A DNA stretch of 64,000 nucleotides from Edaphochlamys debaryana (Eukaryota; Chlorophyta; Chlorophyceae; Chlamydomonadales): positions 62,001-126,000 of the forward strand of contig JAEHOE010000058.1 in NCBI GenBank assembly GCA_016858145.1, in the 5' to 3' direction. The notes below the pieces were generated by a model. That model was not told the DNA's origin. It saw nothing but the letters and a program-made list of their open reading frames with translations, and did no database searches. This document shows, one piece after another, positions 12,922-23,737 of this stretch. Position numbers and translations under genes: made by a program. The stretch's first letter is position 1, and every line of letters starts with the position of its first letter.

Positions 12922-13126
12922 GACAATGGGCTACGGCCACTAGACCGGTGCACTTTGTGCCCGCACATAGAAACGCGCGTAACCGTGGTGACTAATGTTG
13001 GTCCTGACGAGCTCTGTGGACTTGCAAGAGCGTACTCAACAAGATGGGCTCTGGACCTGGAGAGAATCACAATGAACAGCACCGCCTGTGTGAACGGATC
13101 TGGCGTTTGACCGGAGCCCAATTCGT

Positions 13127-13131
13127 TGTAA
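13127..13131 (+). terminator. TGTAA polyadenylation motif (low-complexity gene)
   Basis: TGTAA is the usual polyadenylation signal of volvocine algae. This is the copy I found downstream on the plus strand, about 670 nt after the stop at 12454, a normal 3' UTR length for this group. Confidence 0.45.
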
Positions 13132-13494
13132 ACTTAATGTGGCGCACAACTCGTGTCACCGTCCCACCCTTTGTCCTGCGCCGAGTAGCCCCAGTCCCAA
13201 GCTGATGCCCGCGTCGTACCACAGCATAGTGCACAGCAGCACAGATGGCTATCGCCGGAACCCTCTAGCTGAGCCTCCTGGCGCCAGGCGCTGCGCATTA
13301 ACCTGCAGTACCTGTGCAGCTCTACCCGTAACCTTCGGTCAGCCTATCTTACAACAAACAAGCTGCCCCTCCGCCCTGCTCGCTGGCGTGTGCAAAGCGC
13401 TATGTAAAGCGCGGGCGCCCATGGCTACGCTTCCTACGCAGGCTACCGTACAGGCAGGAGGCTAGGAGCGACTTCAAACGGCAGGCCAGTTTGG

Positions 13495-13499
13495 TTACA
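13495..13499 (-). terminator. TGTAA polyadenylation motif (uS17 gene)
   Basis: Reads TGTAA on the minus strand, about 520 nt past the proposed stop of the uS17 gene at 14020. Confidence 0.4.
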
Positions 13500-14019
13500 A
13501 GCGCCGGTGGTCAGTCCTGCCTGCCTGCGTCAACTCGTGACCCGCCGCCCAAGCCAGCTCCTGAACTCCAGTGACCATGCCAGCTGCCTGCCCCCCCTCT
13601 CGTGCTTTGCCAAATCAACACTCTTAGACTAATGCTCCCTCAGCCCCCCGAGTCCAGCTTAGACAGTCAGCAGCCGGGGGTGCGCCAGCTCTTCAGAAGC
13701 ACCGAGGGCGCTAACCCGCTAAACGAAACGTTAGCCCTTAAGCTTGGCCCCCGTTGCTATTCCAGAGTTTCTTGTGCGACCGCCTGGGTCCCACCGCGGA
13801 AGCCGTCCTAGGGGCCCATGCGGCACCGCACAAAACAAGGCCCGCAATAGTCAAGAGGCCGTCGACTTGATGCCTGCTGCCCGTCCGGGCGTGCAGCATA
13901 GCAGTGACTTCATGCGTCAAGCAACCTACAGTCCAGCCCAGCCTCCTCACTCCTGCCCCAGTACCCCCTCGCCCCCTAAGCAGTGCCCCCACCATCCCCA
14001 TCCGCCTCCCACCCTGCCC

Positions 14020-15180
14020 CTATGTCCCCTTCGCCCCTGCAAGGCTGCCCGTACCCGCTGGCCCCGAGTTTGCAAGCGCAGGCGCCTGAAGCACGTTACC
14101 GCTCAGCTGCACGCCCGCCCCCAGCTCCTTGTCGTACATCTCCCGCAGCTTAGCCAACCGCACGTCCGCCTCCGCTAGCCGCCGCCGGGCCTCCTCGACC
14201 CAGCTCGCTGGCCGCTCGGCATCCCGCGCCGCCGCCAGCGTGGCGGCTGTCGTGCTGTCGTAAACGTTCGCCCGCCGCAGCGTCTCCACCACACGGTACG
14301 TGACCTCCTTGGATAGCTTCCTGTACGGCTCAAGGGGGAAGGGGCAGAGACCGGGGTTACAGCGGTTCCCGCACTCGAGTCGGTCCACACGCCACAGCCT
14401 TGCTTGCTATCGCACACACGTCATGCATGGGATAGCTGGGATACTAGCATGTCCAATCTCCCTGCTTGGCGCCAGAACACGATAGCAGCCCCGGGCCGGT
14501 GTCGCTTCGGCGAACGTCCCCACCTGCTCTTGCGAATGCGGACAACGTCTCCAATCACGCTAGCCTGCGACTCATCTCGTGCCTGCACCACACGGGCGGC
14601 CATTACAAGCAAGGGCTGTCAGCTGGCTGCTGGGTCACGGGCCACAGCAGGGAGGGGCCCCTCTCCTCCCCCCACCCCCTCAGCCGTGAGGGCCGTGGCC
14701 ATGTCGAGGCATCGGCTTGTAGCCTTGCCTGCCCTGGCCCTCCGTGGGCCTCCAGCCGTGAGTGTGCAGCGCCAATGCTGGTTCCCCTGCCCAAGGTGCT
14801 GTTCAGCCTGAGCGTGTCGGGCTGAACCCTCCTCTGAGGCCCCTCCTTATCCCCCGCAACCTCTCCCCCTGGATTCCCCGTCAGTGCTAATGCTGGTTCC
14901 CCTGCCCCCCCGTCACTTCTCCCTTCCCCCCCTGCAGACCCCGCTCCTCGCCTTGTGGCGCGAAACGCGCTTCTGGTAGACCTTGTATTTGGGCACCCAC
15001 ACGACATAGCTCACGGCCACCACCACTGTCTTTTGCATGCGGTTGGAGACCACCTGCACCGCGACCTCTGCATCGTAAGAAACGTCGCCGCATGGCCAGA
15101 CGCTGTTCGTGGGAGCTGCTGCTGCTCAGCTGCGATGTGATGGTGCACCTCACCCGACCGACGAACTCCACGCCGCCCAT
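14020..15180 (-). CDS. Mitochondrial-type small-subunit ribosomal protein uS17
   Basis: Exons on the minus strand: 15154-15180, 14952-15053, 14524-14582, 14020-14320. They total 489 nt (162 aa). The core is diagnostic of bacterial/organellar uS17: FVGR followed by VVSNRMQKTVVVAV, KYKVYQKRVSRHK, then ASVIGDVVRIRKSR and LSKEVTYRVVETLRRA (compare the family pattern GD-VRI---RPLSK-KR--V-E). It binds 16S-type rRNA early in small-subunit assembly. Oddities: the first exon encodes only nine residues and there is no obvious transit peptide; intron 2 has a GC donor (AAG|GCGAGG); and after the uS17 fold there is an extension of about 80 residues, partly a charged helix (SWVEEARRRLAEADVRLAKL). The last exon may instead splice at the GTAACG near 14090, which would change the C-terminus. 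Mitochondrial rather than plastid location is inferred, because plastid uS17 is usually shorter. Confidence 0.82.
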
Positions 15181-15693
15181 GGTGCCCGCCTTATTGCTTG
15201 CTGCTGACAGCGATTCTCTTTTGAGCTCTAGATACTACTAGCGGGAGGCAGCGCAGCCACCGTCCGAGTGCATCGCGAGACTGGCGTTTGGACAGAGAGA
15301 GGTCGCGCAGGTTGAAGGAGTGCTTATCGCGTGTATACGTATTCAAGACTTTGTGAGCGCACGGGCGTGTCCTCTCAGGTCAAGCTCCGCATGCGCAAGG
15401 GTGTGGGCTCCCGAAGGAATTGAGTACAGCGCCCTGAGAACTATCGTAGTGCACTCCGAGTGGGTAAGGAAGCAGGGAGCAAGGGCGAGGGGTGGGAGGG
15501 GGACCGACTGCGGGTTGCCCGGCGAAGTCGCGGGTGTGGCGCATGTGTTTCGGCCCGTTTCCGGGCAACGTTGCGACCCACCAGCGCTTCCTGTGCCCCC
15601 GCTTATTGTAATACTCGTGACCTAGCAGCCTCGTGACTACATCCTCGTCAGCCAACTCGTGAACCTTGTAACTATGTCCTGACAGCAGCAGGC
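15181..15693. promoter_or_regulatory. Shared 5' region between uS17 and transporter genes
   Basis: 513 bp between divergent start codons, with no supported exon. It must hold both promoters and 5' UTRs. No individual element can be named with confidence. Confidence 0.45.
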
Positions 15694-18600
15694 ATGCTCC
15701 AGTCCTTGCCGCTTCCGCGCTTCGCGCCAACGGCCATGTCATTAGAGGACGCCCTTCAACATGTGAGCTTTAGGGTTCAGGAAGACGCACGGACCGGGCT
15801 GCTTGCCGGAAAGCTGTGGGAGTTGGGCATGAATGCGTCGCGAACGCTTGCATTTTGCTGCTACGCTGCTCTCGAGCGTTGTTGGCAGCCAGCTTCGTCG
15901 CAACGCATTATGTCGGACAGGAGCATGGACGGCCAGCCGACAGCGCGTTCCGGGTCGTGGCGGCACGCCGCGCACAGAACCCCGCCAGTCAACCCGGGGG
16001 AGGGCAAGGCTTCCCACGCTCCAGGGCAGCGCTCACCACCTGGTACCCTCACATGCTGCCTCACTCAAGCCTTAACGGCACCAACCCCAAAGCTATCCGG
16101 ACAACCAGCGCGGGCCCAGTCCGGACCCTGAGCCTCGACCTTTCCCTTTCCTTTTCCACTGCTCTCAGGTCGGGACTGGGCCATTCCAGTGGATGGTCCT
16201 CGGTATCTGCGGAATCGCCAACGCTGCTGACGCCGTAGAGATCCTGAGCATTGGCCTCGTCGGAACAGCCGGTAAACTTCCTGACAAAGAGTGCCCCAGC
16301 AAGCTGCGGCTGGGGGTGGGGCGCGTGGCCTACAGGCAGAGGGGTACAATCTGGGCAGAGGGCTTCCAGACCTCACCCCCGCCCTCCCTACTCCCGACCC
16401 ACATCGCCCGACACTTGCTGTGGCCCCTTGCCTGGAATTGACAGCCGAGGATGACCTGAACCTGACCTCCCAGCGGGCGGGCGCTCTCAACGCATGCATC
16501 TTTGCGGGCATGTTCCTGGTAAGAGCCGGCGGGCCCCAGGGACACAAGCACTAAGGCAGTAGCACAGGGCTGTAAACTGTGGGGTCCCCCACAAACTCCG
16601 GGCCTGCGCACCGTGGAATTGCCCGTGGCACAAGGCCGCATGCCCACCACACCCCGCCCCTGCCCTCGCGCCTGGCCCCCTGCCGCCCGCTTCGCTCCCC
16701 CCCAGGGCGGGCTGTGCTGGGGAATGCTGGGGGACGCCGTGGGGCGCAAGCGCTCGCTGGTGCTGGCGCTGGCGGTGAACGCGGTGTTCGGGGCGCTGTC
16801 GGCCGCCTCCACCAACCTGGGTCAGCTCATGGTGCTGAGGCTGCTGGCGGGAGGTGCGCGGGCGGCAGCACGCGGGGCGGGCAGCACGGGGAGTTGGAGC
16901 GAGGGAAGGAGTATGTTGTTGGAAGCGAGCGGTGGAGAGTAGCCGGGAGCTGACAGCTCGTGGCAACGACGTTGGGCCTTGGGCGGTGCAGCGTGGGCGT
17001 GCGGGCTTCACCTGACCCGCAACCCTGTTTCATGCTCTGCTTTCGCTTTCCTTCGCTGCGCCCCTCCCTCCCCGCGTGGCCCCCAGTGGGCGTGGGCGGC
17101 TCCATGCCGGTGGTATTCGCCCTCATGTCTGAGTTCTGCCCGCCCAGCAGCAGGTGGGGGGACCACCACTTGGGGGGGACCTTCGGGGTTTACCGGGGGC
17201 TGTTGTGAAGAGGGGGGGCCGGGGCGGGGGTCTGTTGAGCCCTCGCCGCCCGTTGGGCCCTCGCCTGCATTCTCCCTTGCCTACCTCACCTTCTCCAACC
17301 CCCCAGGGGCAAGTTCATGGCCATGCTCGCCTCCTTCTGGATGGTGGGGTCGCTGTACAGGTGCGGCGGGGGGAGGGGCCAGGGCCAGGGCCAGGGCGGA
17401 CGGGGTTGTGGAGGGCAAGGCAGGATTCTTTATTGCGTGGGCCACGCCCCAGACAATGATCGTGGACAACTTGTGCGTCCGGCACGCAACTTGTCATTCG
17501 TGCCACTTGCCGACCCACATCACTCTGCCCACATGCCGACCCACATCACCCAACCTGCCTCCCCTTCTCGACCCACATCACAATTGCCCCGCTCCCATCC
17601 TTCCACCCCCCGTCCCCGCCCCAGCGCCTCCATGGGCTGGCTGGTGATCCCCTGGGCCGGCTGGCGGCCCTTCGTGCTGGTGGCTGCGCTGCCGGCGGTG
17701 GTGGGCTGCGTGCTGCTGGCGGCGCTGGTGCCGGAGAGCCCACGGTACCTGTCTGTCATGGGCAGGGGAAGGGAGGCGGGGCAGGTGCGGCTGGGGCGGG
17801 GGCAGCAGGTGGAGGCGGATGACAAAGCAAAGGACATGGGGTTACGTCCTTGTCCCTGTCTCACCCGTGAGCTTCCTTGTCAAGTGCCGCCCCGTCAGCA
17901 GTCCGGCCTCACGCACCTGCATGCTCCCCACCAATGCGCGCAGGTGCTGATGCGCGCCGCCCGCATGAACGGCACGCACCTGCCCGAGGACTTCACCATC
18001 CCCTCCTTCCACCACCGCGACCAGGTGGGGCCCGGCCGCAAGGGCGCGGCACGGGCGGGCGGCCACGCCCGGAAACGGCCCTGTCAGGACGAGGCACGGT
18101 GCCGGCGGACAAGTGACATCCCGCGCTCTCCCCTGCTTGCTCCACATCCCCGCGCCCTCCACGCCACCCCGCTTGACGCCACCCCCCACCACCTCTCAAC
18201 ACCCGCTCCGCGCCACCAGGACATTCTGGAGCACAAGGCTTCGCTCCGGACCGATGCAGCGGGCCACCCCCACGCCGTGCTCCTGGGCTCGGGGCCCGGG
18301 GCGGGCTCCAGCGGGCCTGCGGGCCCCGACGGCCTCGCGCCCGGCCCCGCGCTCGGCTCCACGCGCCGCGGCTTCGTGGCCCGGCTGCGTCTGGCGTTGC
18401 AGCACGGCTGGGGCCGCGGCAGCGCCACCCTGGTGACCCTGCTGAGCCCTCCGCTGCGGAGCTACACGCTGCCGCTGGGCGTGGCGTGGGTGGGGCTGTG
18501 CGGCGGCTGGTACTGCACCGTGCTGTGGGTGCCGCGCTACTTCGAGGAGCGGGGCGCCACCGGGGCGTCCGTGTACGCACAGACGTTCGCGGTGTCGCTG

Positions 18601-19897
18601 GCAAATCTGCCGGGTGGGTGGGGGGCGGTGCGGTGGGGCTCGGGGCTTGGACTGTGGTGCTATGGGGCATAGCATGCGTTGCTTTGGCTCGTCTGGCCGT
18701 GCCCTGAGCGATTGGCCATGTACCCAGCACTGAAGCCCTGCCGTGCTGCCGTACATGTACTGCCAGGCAACCTGGCCAGCATCTGGCTGGTGGACCGCCT
18801 GGGCCGCCGCCTCACCGCCTGCATCTGCATGGCGGGGGCCTGCGCCTGCGCGCTGCTCTTCGCGGCGGCACCCGCAAGGGGCGCATGGCCGCTGCTGGCG
18901 GCGTGCGTCTTCAACGGCGTGTCGGTGCGTGGGGCGCAGGACACGTCCCCTGGAGATGCTCTGCCTTTGTACATCGTGTCTTCGGGACACGTGCCTTGGG
19001 GATACTTGTGCTCGTGCGCACTATGACTGTAAAGCCCGCGTCCCCGCTTGCCGCCCCTCAGGTGGGAGGCTGGAACTCGCTGGACATGATATCGGCGGAG
19101 CTCTACCCCACCTCGGTAAGGCTACCCGCCGGGAGCGAACGCATGACCGCGCCCGCACGGACCCCCTGAGGTCTGATCGCAGGCCACATGGTCCCGCTCA
19201 GCCGCCGGTGCAGGCCCTGCACCATGCGCGAACAGCCTTCTCACACTCCCGCCCTGCGCCCCTTCCGCCTTCCCACCCTTCCCCTGACCCCGCCGACCCC
19301 TCTTCCCTCCCCCTCCCAGCTCCGCGCCTCCGGCTTCGGCTTCCTGAACGCGCTTGGCCGCGTGTCCTCCTTCCTCACCACCTACGCCGCGGGGGCGCTG
19401 CTGGACGTGGCGCTGTGGGCGCCCCTGGCGGTGGCGGCGGTGATGCTGGCGGCGGGGAGCGCGGCCATGCTCAGCCTGCCGGAGCCGGCGGGTGGGGCAT
19501 GGTGCATGGGGCGCAGAGGAGAGGGGGGCCTAGCCTGGGCTAGGGTGGAGAGTACCTGCCGTGGGGTGTTGCGATGGGGCGCTGGCGGAGGGCACGGGCC
19601 CAGGGGCAACGCAAGGACCACCTGCCAATCCCTACCTCCCCCTCCGCCCCCCCCCCCCCAGGCAAGCCGCTTGAGGACTCCTTCACTGAGGAGGACAAGG
19701 AGGCGGAGCACGGTGGCGGCGGAGATGAGGGCAGCACGCAGCGGCTGCTGGGGGCGAGGGGGAGCAGCGGGGGCAGCAGCAGGGACCCGCTGCGGCAGGG
19801 GGCGGAGGACGAGGAGGAGGGCGCGGCGCTGGCGGCGGCGGCCAAGGCCGGACCCGCGCCGGAGCGGGTGGGCCTGCTGGCGGGGGCCAGGGGGTAG
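15694..19897 (+). CDS. Major facilitator transporter, SV2/SVOP-like (13 exons)
   Basis: Exons: 15694-15762, 16169-16271, 16445-16518, 16706-16853, 17087-17153, 17307-17360, 17625-17784, 17944-18024, 18220-18613, 18767-18924, 19062-19115, 19320-19491, 19662-19897. They total 1,770 nt (589 aa). An in-frame ATG at 15736 (MSLEDALQHV) matches where SVOP-like proteins usually begin and is an alternative start. About twelve membrane helices are visible. MFS motifs are GLCWGMLGDAVGRKRS (loop 2-3), PESPRYL after helix 6, and NLASIWLVDRLGRRLT (loop 8-9). GPFQWMVLGICGIANAADAV is the helix-1 signature of the SV2/SVOP and plant OCT-like branch. A cytoplasmic loop of about 100 residues lies between helices 6 and 7, and the tail is acidic then Ala-rich. 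Substrate unknown; organic cations or other small solutes are possible. Membrane location not determined. A 56-bp copy of its exon 12/intron 12 junction recurs downstream. Confidence 0.9.
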
Positions 19898-19947
19898 TGG
19901 GCGCTGAGAGGGCATAGACCGTGGGTTGGCCCGCCGCCGGCTGGCGA

Positions 19948-19952
19948 TGTAA
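19948..19952 (+). terminator. TGTAA polyadenylation motif (transporter)
   Basis: TGTAA about 50 nt after the transporter stop codon. This is close for the group, so a later unrecognised site is possible. Confidence 0.3.
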
Positions 19953-20313
19953 AAGACACAGGGAATGCTAGGGCCTAGAGCCACCCCTGCTCTAGAGCTG
20001 CATACCGGTAGCATGGGAGGTCTTGCAGGGCACCGGCAGGCGTGGGGCCCTTTCTAGCACGGCCCACGTTTACCGTATGCCGCTGGGCCCTTGACATCTT
20101 CAGTAACTTCCTTCCCGTGCCGAGATGCCTGAGCGTTGCGAGCCCCCAGTACTTAATGGGTTGACGGCTGCGACGGGTGGGCACCACTGTTCACGGATTC
20201 GAGGATCCAGCAGGGGTGACTGCACGAGCACAACAGCAGGGGCATGCCTGCGTTGGCTTGCCCCATCCGCACGCGCGGAGCGCCCCGCCGCCAGGCAGCG
20301 CCGCAGCGTAGAA

Positions 20314-20369
20314 GCAGCCATGCTCAGCCTGCCGGAGCCGGCGGGTGGGGCATGGTGCATGGGGCGCAG
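20314..20369 (+). repeat. 56-bp duplicate of the transporter exon 12/intron 12 junction
   Basis: These 56 bases match 19461-19516 (end of transporter exon 12 and the first bases of intron 12) at 55 of 56 positions, including the coding part for AMLSLPEPAG. Similarity fades on both sides. It lies in the region between the transporter and the first tandem-array gene, in the frame that is open into that gene. It is a short segmental duplication, not a repeat family that I can see elsewhere. Confidence 0.9.
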
Positions 20370-20601
20370 GGAAGAGGGGGAGGAGCCTGCACGGTGTTGG
20401 GATCGGCTGCGTTCCCTTGCCGCCGAGGTCCCCGAGGAGGATGAAGGCGCATGGGGGTCGGCCGGATTGCCCGCTGGCCCGCTTTCTTGTCGGCATCCTT
20501 GTCACCTCCGCCTGTGCTACAAGCTTACACGGGTCGCTAGGTTGTTTGCCTCTGCGGTCGCCAGGTTTCTTGCCTTTCCCGCGCATTTCAGCTCTGACAG
20601 A

Positions 20602-22797
20602 ATGGCTGCGGTCGCGGGTCTCGATAACGGTGCTGGGACAACCAGAATTGCTCTCTCTGACATGTTGAGGCTGCTCCCAAGCTCCGCTCGCGACACCCTT
20701 GCCTCGCATCTCATTCGGTACCGACCGGCTGGGCGACTCGCCTGCCGGGCTCTGCGGGATTTCATAGACGGCGAGTTGGAGCAGCTGGACCTGGACTGCA
20801 ATCTCGACCCGACGGAGCTCGGGGTCCTGGCGGAAGGGGGCCGCTGGCTGGAGCGGTGGCCGCGGTGCAGGCGCTTGACGATCAGGGTCAACGGCGAGCG
20901 CCAAAGCCCCCTGGTGATCCCATTCGCGGCGGCATCTCCCGATGCGTGCCGCCGCATCCAAGAGCTCGAGGTGCTTGTCACCTCAGGGGCACCTCAGGAG
21001 GAGGTGGACATAGCGTACGATGTCCCGACGCCGGCCGCCACCCTTTCCAGGTACGCAGAGCAGGCTGGGGGCACATGCGGACAGAGAGCGACGGACACGC
21101 CCTTCTGGGGCCGTTGCAGCTACAGGAGATCGACCATTCATTCGTCGGCACGCCGGTCTCTTGGGTTTTCGTGACGGGCTGCTGCAGAGGCCTGCGGTCT
21201 GGTTGGGCCAACTAGTTTCCTCCCTGTTTGCCCTCCGCCCCTCCAGCGGCACTCTGGTGGCGCTGCTCTCCCGCCTCCCCAAGCTCACCACCCTCACGCT
21301 CAGCACGAAAGCCCCCGATGAGTACATCGAGCAGTCCGTGGCCCGCCACGCGCTGTCGCTGCTGCCCAAGCTCACCAACCTAACAGTTGCGGGCTATGAC
21401 CACCTGGCCTGCATCCCAGGCAACGTAGGGCACCAGCTGACGTGCCTGTGTGTGGAGTCCAAGGAACGGCAGTATTGGCCCACAGCGCACGACATCATGA
21501 AGTGCCTGTCGCCTATGACCTGCCTTCGGCGCCTCACATTCCACGTGGAGACACCTTTGGAAGAAGGTTGCGAATGGGACAATGGTCACTCCGACTTTCT
21601 GGACCTTCTGGACTTCTGCACTGCGGAGCTACCGCAGCTACAAGCGCTCGACGTGTGGCCGGTGGCCCCTGAACGGGTCAACGTGGGCTGCACGCTGGCT
21701 GGCGGTGTGCTGACGGCCTTCAAACTCGGGGTCACGACCGAGGCATCGTGCGACCTGCTATCACGCTTCTGGACGTACGTGCTACAGCCGTGCCGGGCCC
21801 TGGGTTCCCGCCGCCTGCCTCTCCTCGAGCTGGACTCGCTGTCAATCTACGGCTGCGATGAAGAGCTGTCCGAAGCCGTGGAGCTCGTCTCACGCTGCGA
21901 CCGCGTGACCGTCAAGCTCCTCTGCATCGCCCCGCACTGCAACACTGAGGGCGCAGTCTCCCTCCTCCGGCTCTTGGGCGCCCCACAGCAAATCCGCTGG
22001 GGCGTCAGGCACGAAGCGTGGAAAGGCTACGGTGTCACCAGCCTCAGCCCCGTGCGGTGCACGGCTGTGACAGGTGGCACCGGTGGAGCGGGCAGCGGCA
22101 CGGATGCAGCACCGCTTCCTGCGTCGCTGACCCTGAGCAGTTGGTGCAGCGTGCGCTGGCGCGGATGCTGGCGGCAGCCGGGCGCGCAACCGAAGGCCTT
22201 CTCGCAAAGCCAGCAGCCCTCGATGCATGGTTCAATAGACTGCAGCGCGAGGCCTCTCAACCCGATGACCGGCGCCCAGTTACCGTCTACCGGCGACTTC
22301 CTGGCGCTGGGGCCGTGCTGCTGACTTGCAGCTGCTGGTTTCCTCACCTTCCGTCCCCGGGGGTGCCGGGGGAGGCGGTGGCGGAGGCCGCGTTCAAGCT
22401 GGCTGCCATGCCGCTGGCGGGTGCCCAGGCGGCGGCACGGGCCGGCGGAGGCGGCGCTGACGCGGAGCCTGTGCTCGAGGCTCGGCTCTGTGACCTCAGC
22501 TGGGACACGGCCGTGGAGCAGGTGAGGGAGGGAAGGGGTGGCAGCCTGGCAGGGATCTTGTTACGGCCCTTAACTTCCTTACTAACCTCTGCGTCTTTGC
22601 TTCATGTGCTGCAGGTCCTTCAGGCCTGGTGGGACGGCGAGGAGCAGGGCGGAGCCGGCGGTGCGGCGGCGCCCTCCGGCAGCGGCGGCGGGGGCCGGGC
22701 CCCCTGGCCCCAGCTGGAGCGGGTGCGGCTGCTGCTGGAGATGGTCGAGGGGCTCAGGGGCAGCGTACCCGATATGCAGTGGCTCAGGCGGGCCTAG
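20602..22797 (+). pseudogene. Tandem array copy 1: F-box-like/LRR-like protein, frameshifted
   Basis: Exons by comparison with the intact siblings: 20602-21050, 21247-22521, 22615-22797. Exon 1 gives the family domain: LRLLPSSARDTLASHL, PAGRLACRALRDFIDGELEQ, then GGRWLERWPRCRRLTI. Exon 2 carries LRR-like segments (SGTLVALLSRLPKLTTLTL, HALSLLPKLTNLTV). At about 22131 one base is missing in a stretch equivalent to the ALTPEQV segment of copy 5. The original frame runs to a stop at 22324, while the shifted frame continues with QRALARMLAAAG and on into the terminal exon (VLQAWWDGEEQGG). The exon sum (1,907 nt) is not a multiple of three. A further in-frame gap removes most of the segment aligned with VVLTGPLVRRLL. 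It is a probable pseudogene. A sequencing error, or a truncated protein ending at 22324, remains possible. Confidence 0.75.
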
Positions 22798-23737
22798 TCC
22801 GCTTCTGCGCCGGTGGGGGACTGCAGAACGCAGGCGCAGGCGCACACTTGATGGGCATGCCAGGACCTAGGGGCTTAGGCGGAATGCGCTGGAGAAGCTC
22901 TAGCTCGAGGGACGCTTTGGGTGGGCGGGTGAGACGGTGAAGAGTGCAGACGTGTGTAGGATGCTTGGCTAAGGCGCGTGGGCCGGATGGGGCAGTCCCA
23001 CATGACGTTTGGGGCTCCTCGCCAGCTAGATGCAAAGGGTCGCCAGTGACGCGGCATGAGGCACGGAGCTAGGTCCGATTGCCGCTGTCGCTTCGGCTGG
23101 CTGGTATGGCAGACCAAGCTGGAGTCAAGGGCGTGGGAGCAGCTGTGTGTGGATCAGGGAGAGCGTGATGGATTGGCTCGGCCCAGTCTAGCGGCCTTGT
23201 CTGTCAAGGGAGGGAGGCTGCTGTGATCAAGAGGACCATGGTAGGCCATGGTAGGCCCGGGGAACGTGCGCTAAGATGGGCGTGCTCCGGGGTCGGCCGT
23301 GCCTTGGCGGGTTTGGCCAGGAGGTGCGTGCATGGCTGGTGCTGGCGTAGGGCTCGGGGCATGGGGCCCCTTGGACTGTGTTAGCGTTCCTGTGTCCCTC
23401 GCATCCTGTTACAACCGTGGGCCAGGCGGAGGCGCGCAAAGCCAGCGGGAGCAAGACTGCCCAAGTCAGCACAGCAGCCGTGTATAGCACGGAGGGGAGC
23501 GTGGGCTGGGGTGGGGGCCGGTGATTTGCTGCGGGCGGAGAGCAGTCGGAGAGGGCATGGGAGGGCACGACGCATGAGGCCTTTCCTAGGGTTGTGTTAA
23601 CCAAGCTTCGCGTTCCTGTGTCCCTCGCTCCCTGGCATAATCTTGTTGAACATCTATTGCCGTTACTCTGCTGCTCTCTGTCTCCTCTCCGCATGCGTTG
23701 ATGTCGCTCTTAGGCAACGCTTCTGCATATCAATGCT
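22798..23737 (+). other. Spacer between array copies 1 and 2
   Basis: No exon supported. It holds the copy 1 3' region and the copy 2 promoter. A block around 23285-23340 resembles one at about 26478-26530 in the next spacer, so the flanks were duplicated with the genes. Confidence 0.45.

Larger units (their letters stand above)
12455..14019. other. Intergenic region holding two converging 3' UTRs
   Basis: No coding exon is supported here. It lies between the stop codon of the low-complexity gene (plus) and that of the uS17 gene (minus). Its base composition is clearly less GC-rich than the coding DNA. It contains a three-unit 23-nt tandem repeat (12853-12921) and one TGTAA polyadenylation motif per strand, at 13127 (plus) and 13499 (minus), which would keep the two 3' UTRs from overlapping. 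Confidence 0.6.
19898..20601 (+). other. Region between transporter and tandem array
   Basis: Contains the transporter 3' UTR, the 56-bp duplicate and the presumed promoter of array copy 1. The frame of copy 1 is open upstream to an ATG at 20125, so an N-terminally extended product is formally possible. I do not favour it, because the other copies begin at the position equivalent to 20602. Confidence 0.4.

Noticed and set aside
12852..13121. Overlapping open frames on both strands in the intergenic region
   Set aside because: No homology, no splice signals, and they span the 23-nt repeat. The position fits a 3' UTR.
22018..22797. Separate plus-strand gene at the end of array copy 1
   Set aside because: It is the shifted-frame second half of copy 1 plus its last intron. 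Its residues align with the C-terminal domain of the siblings.
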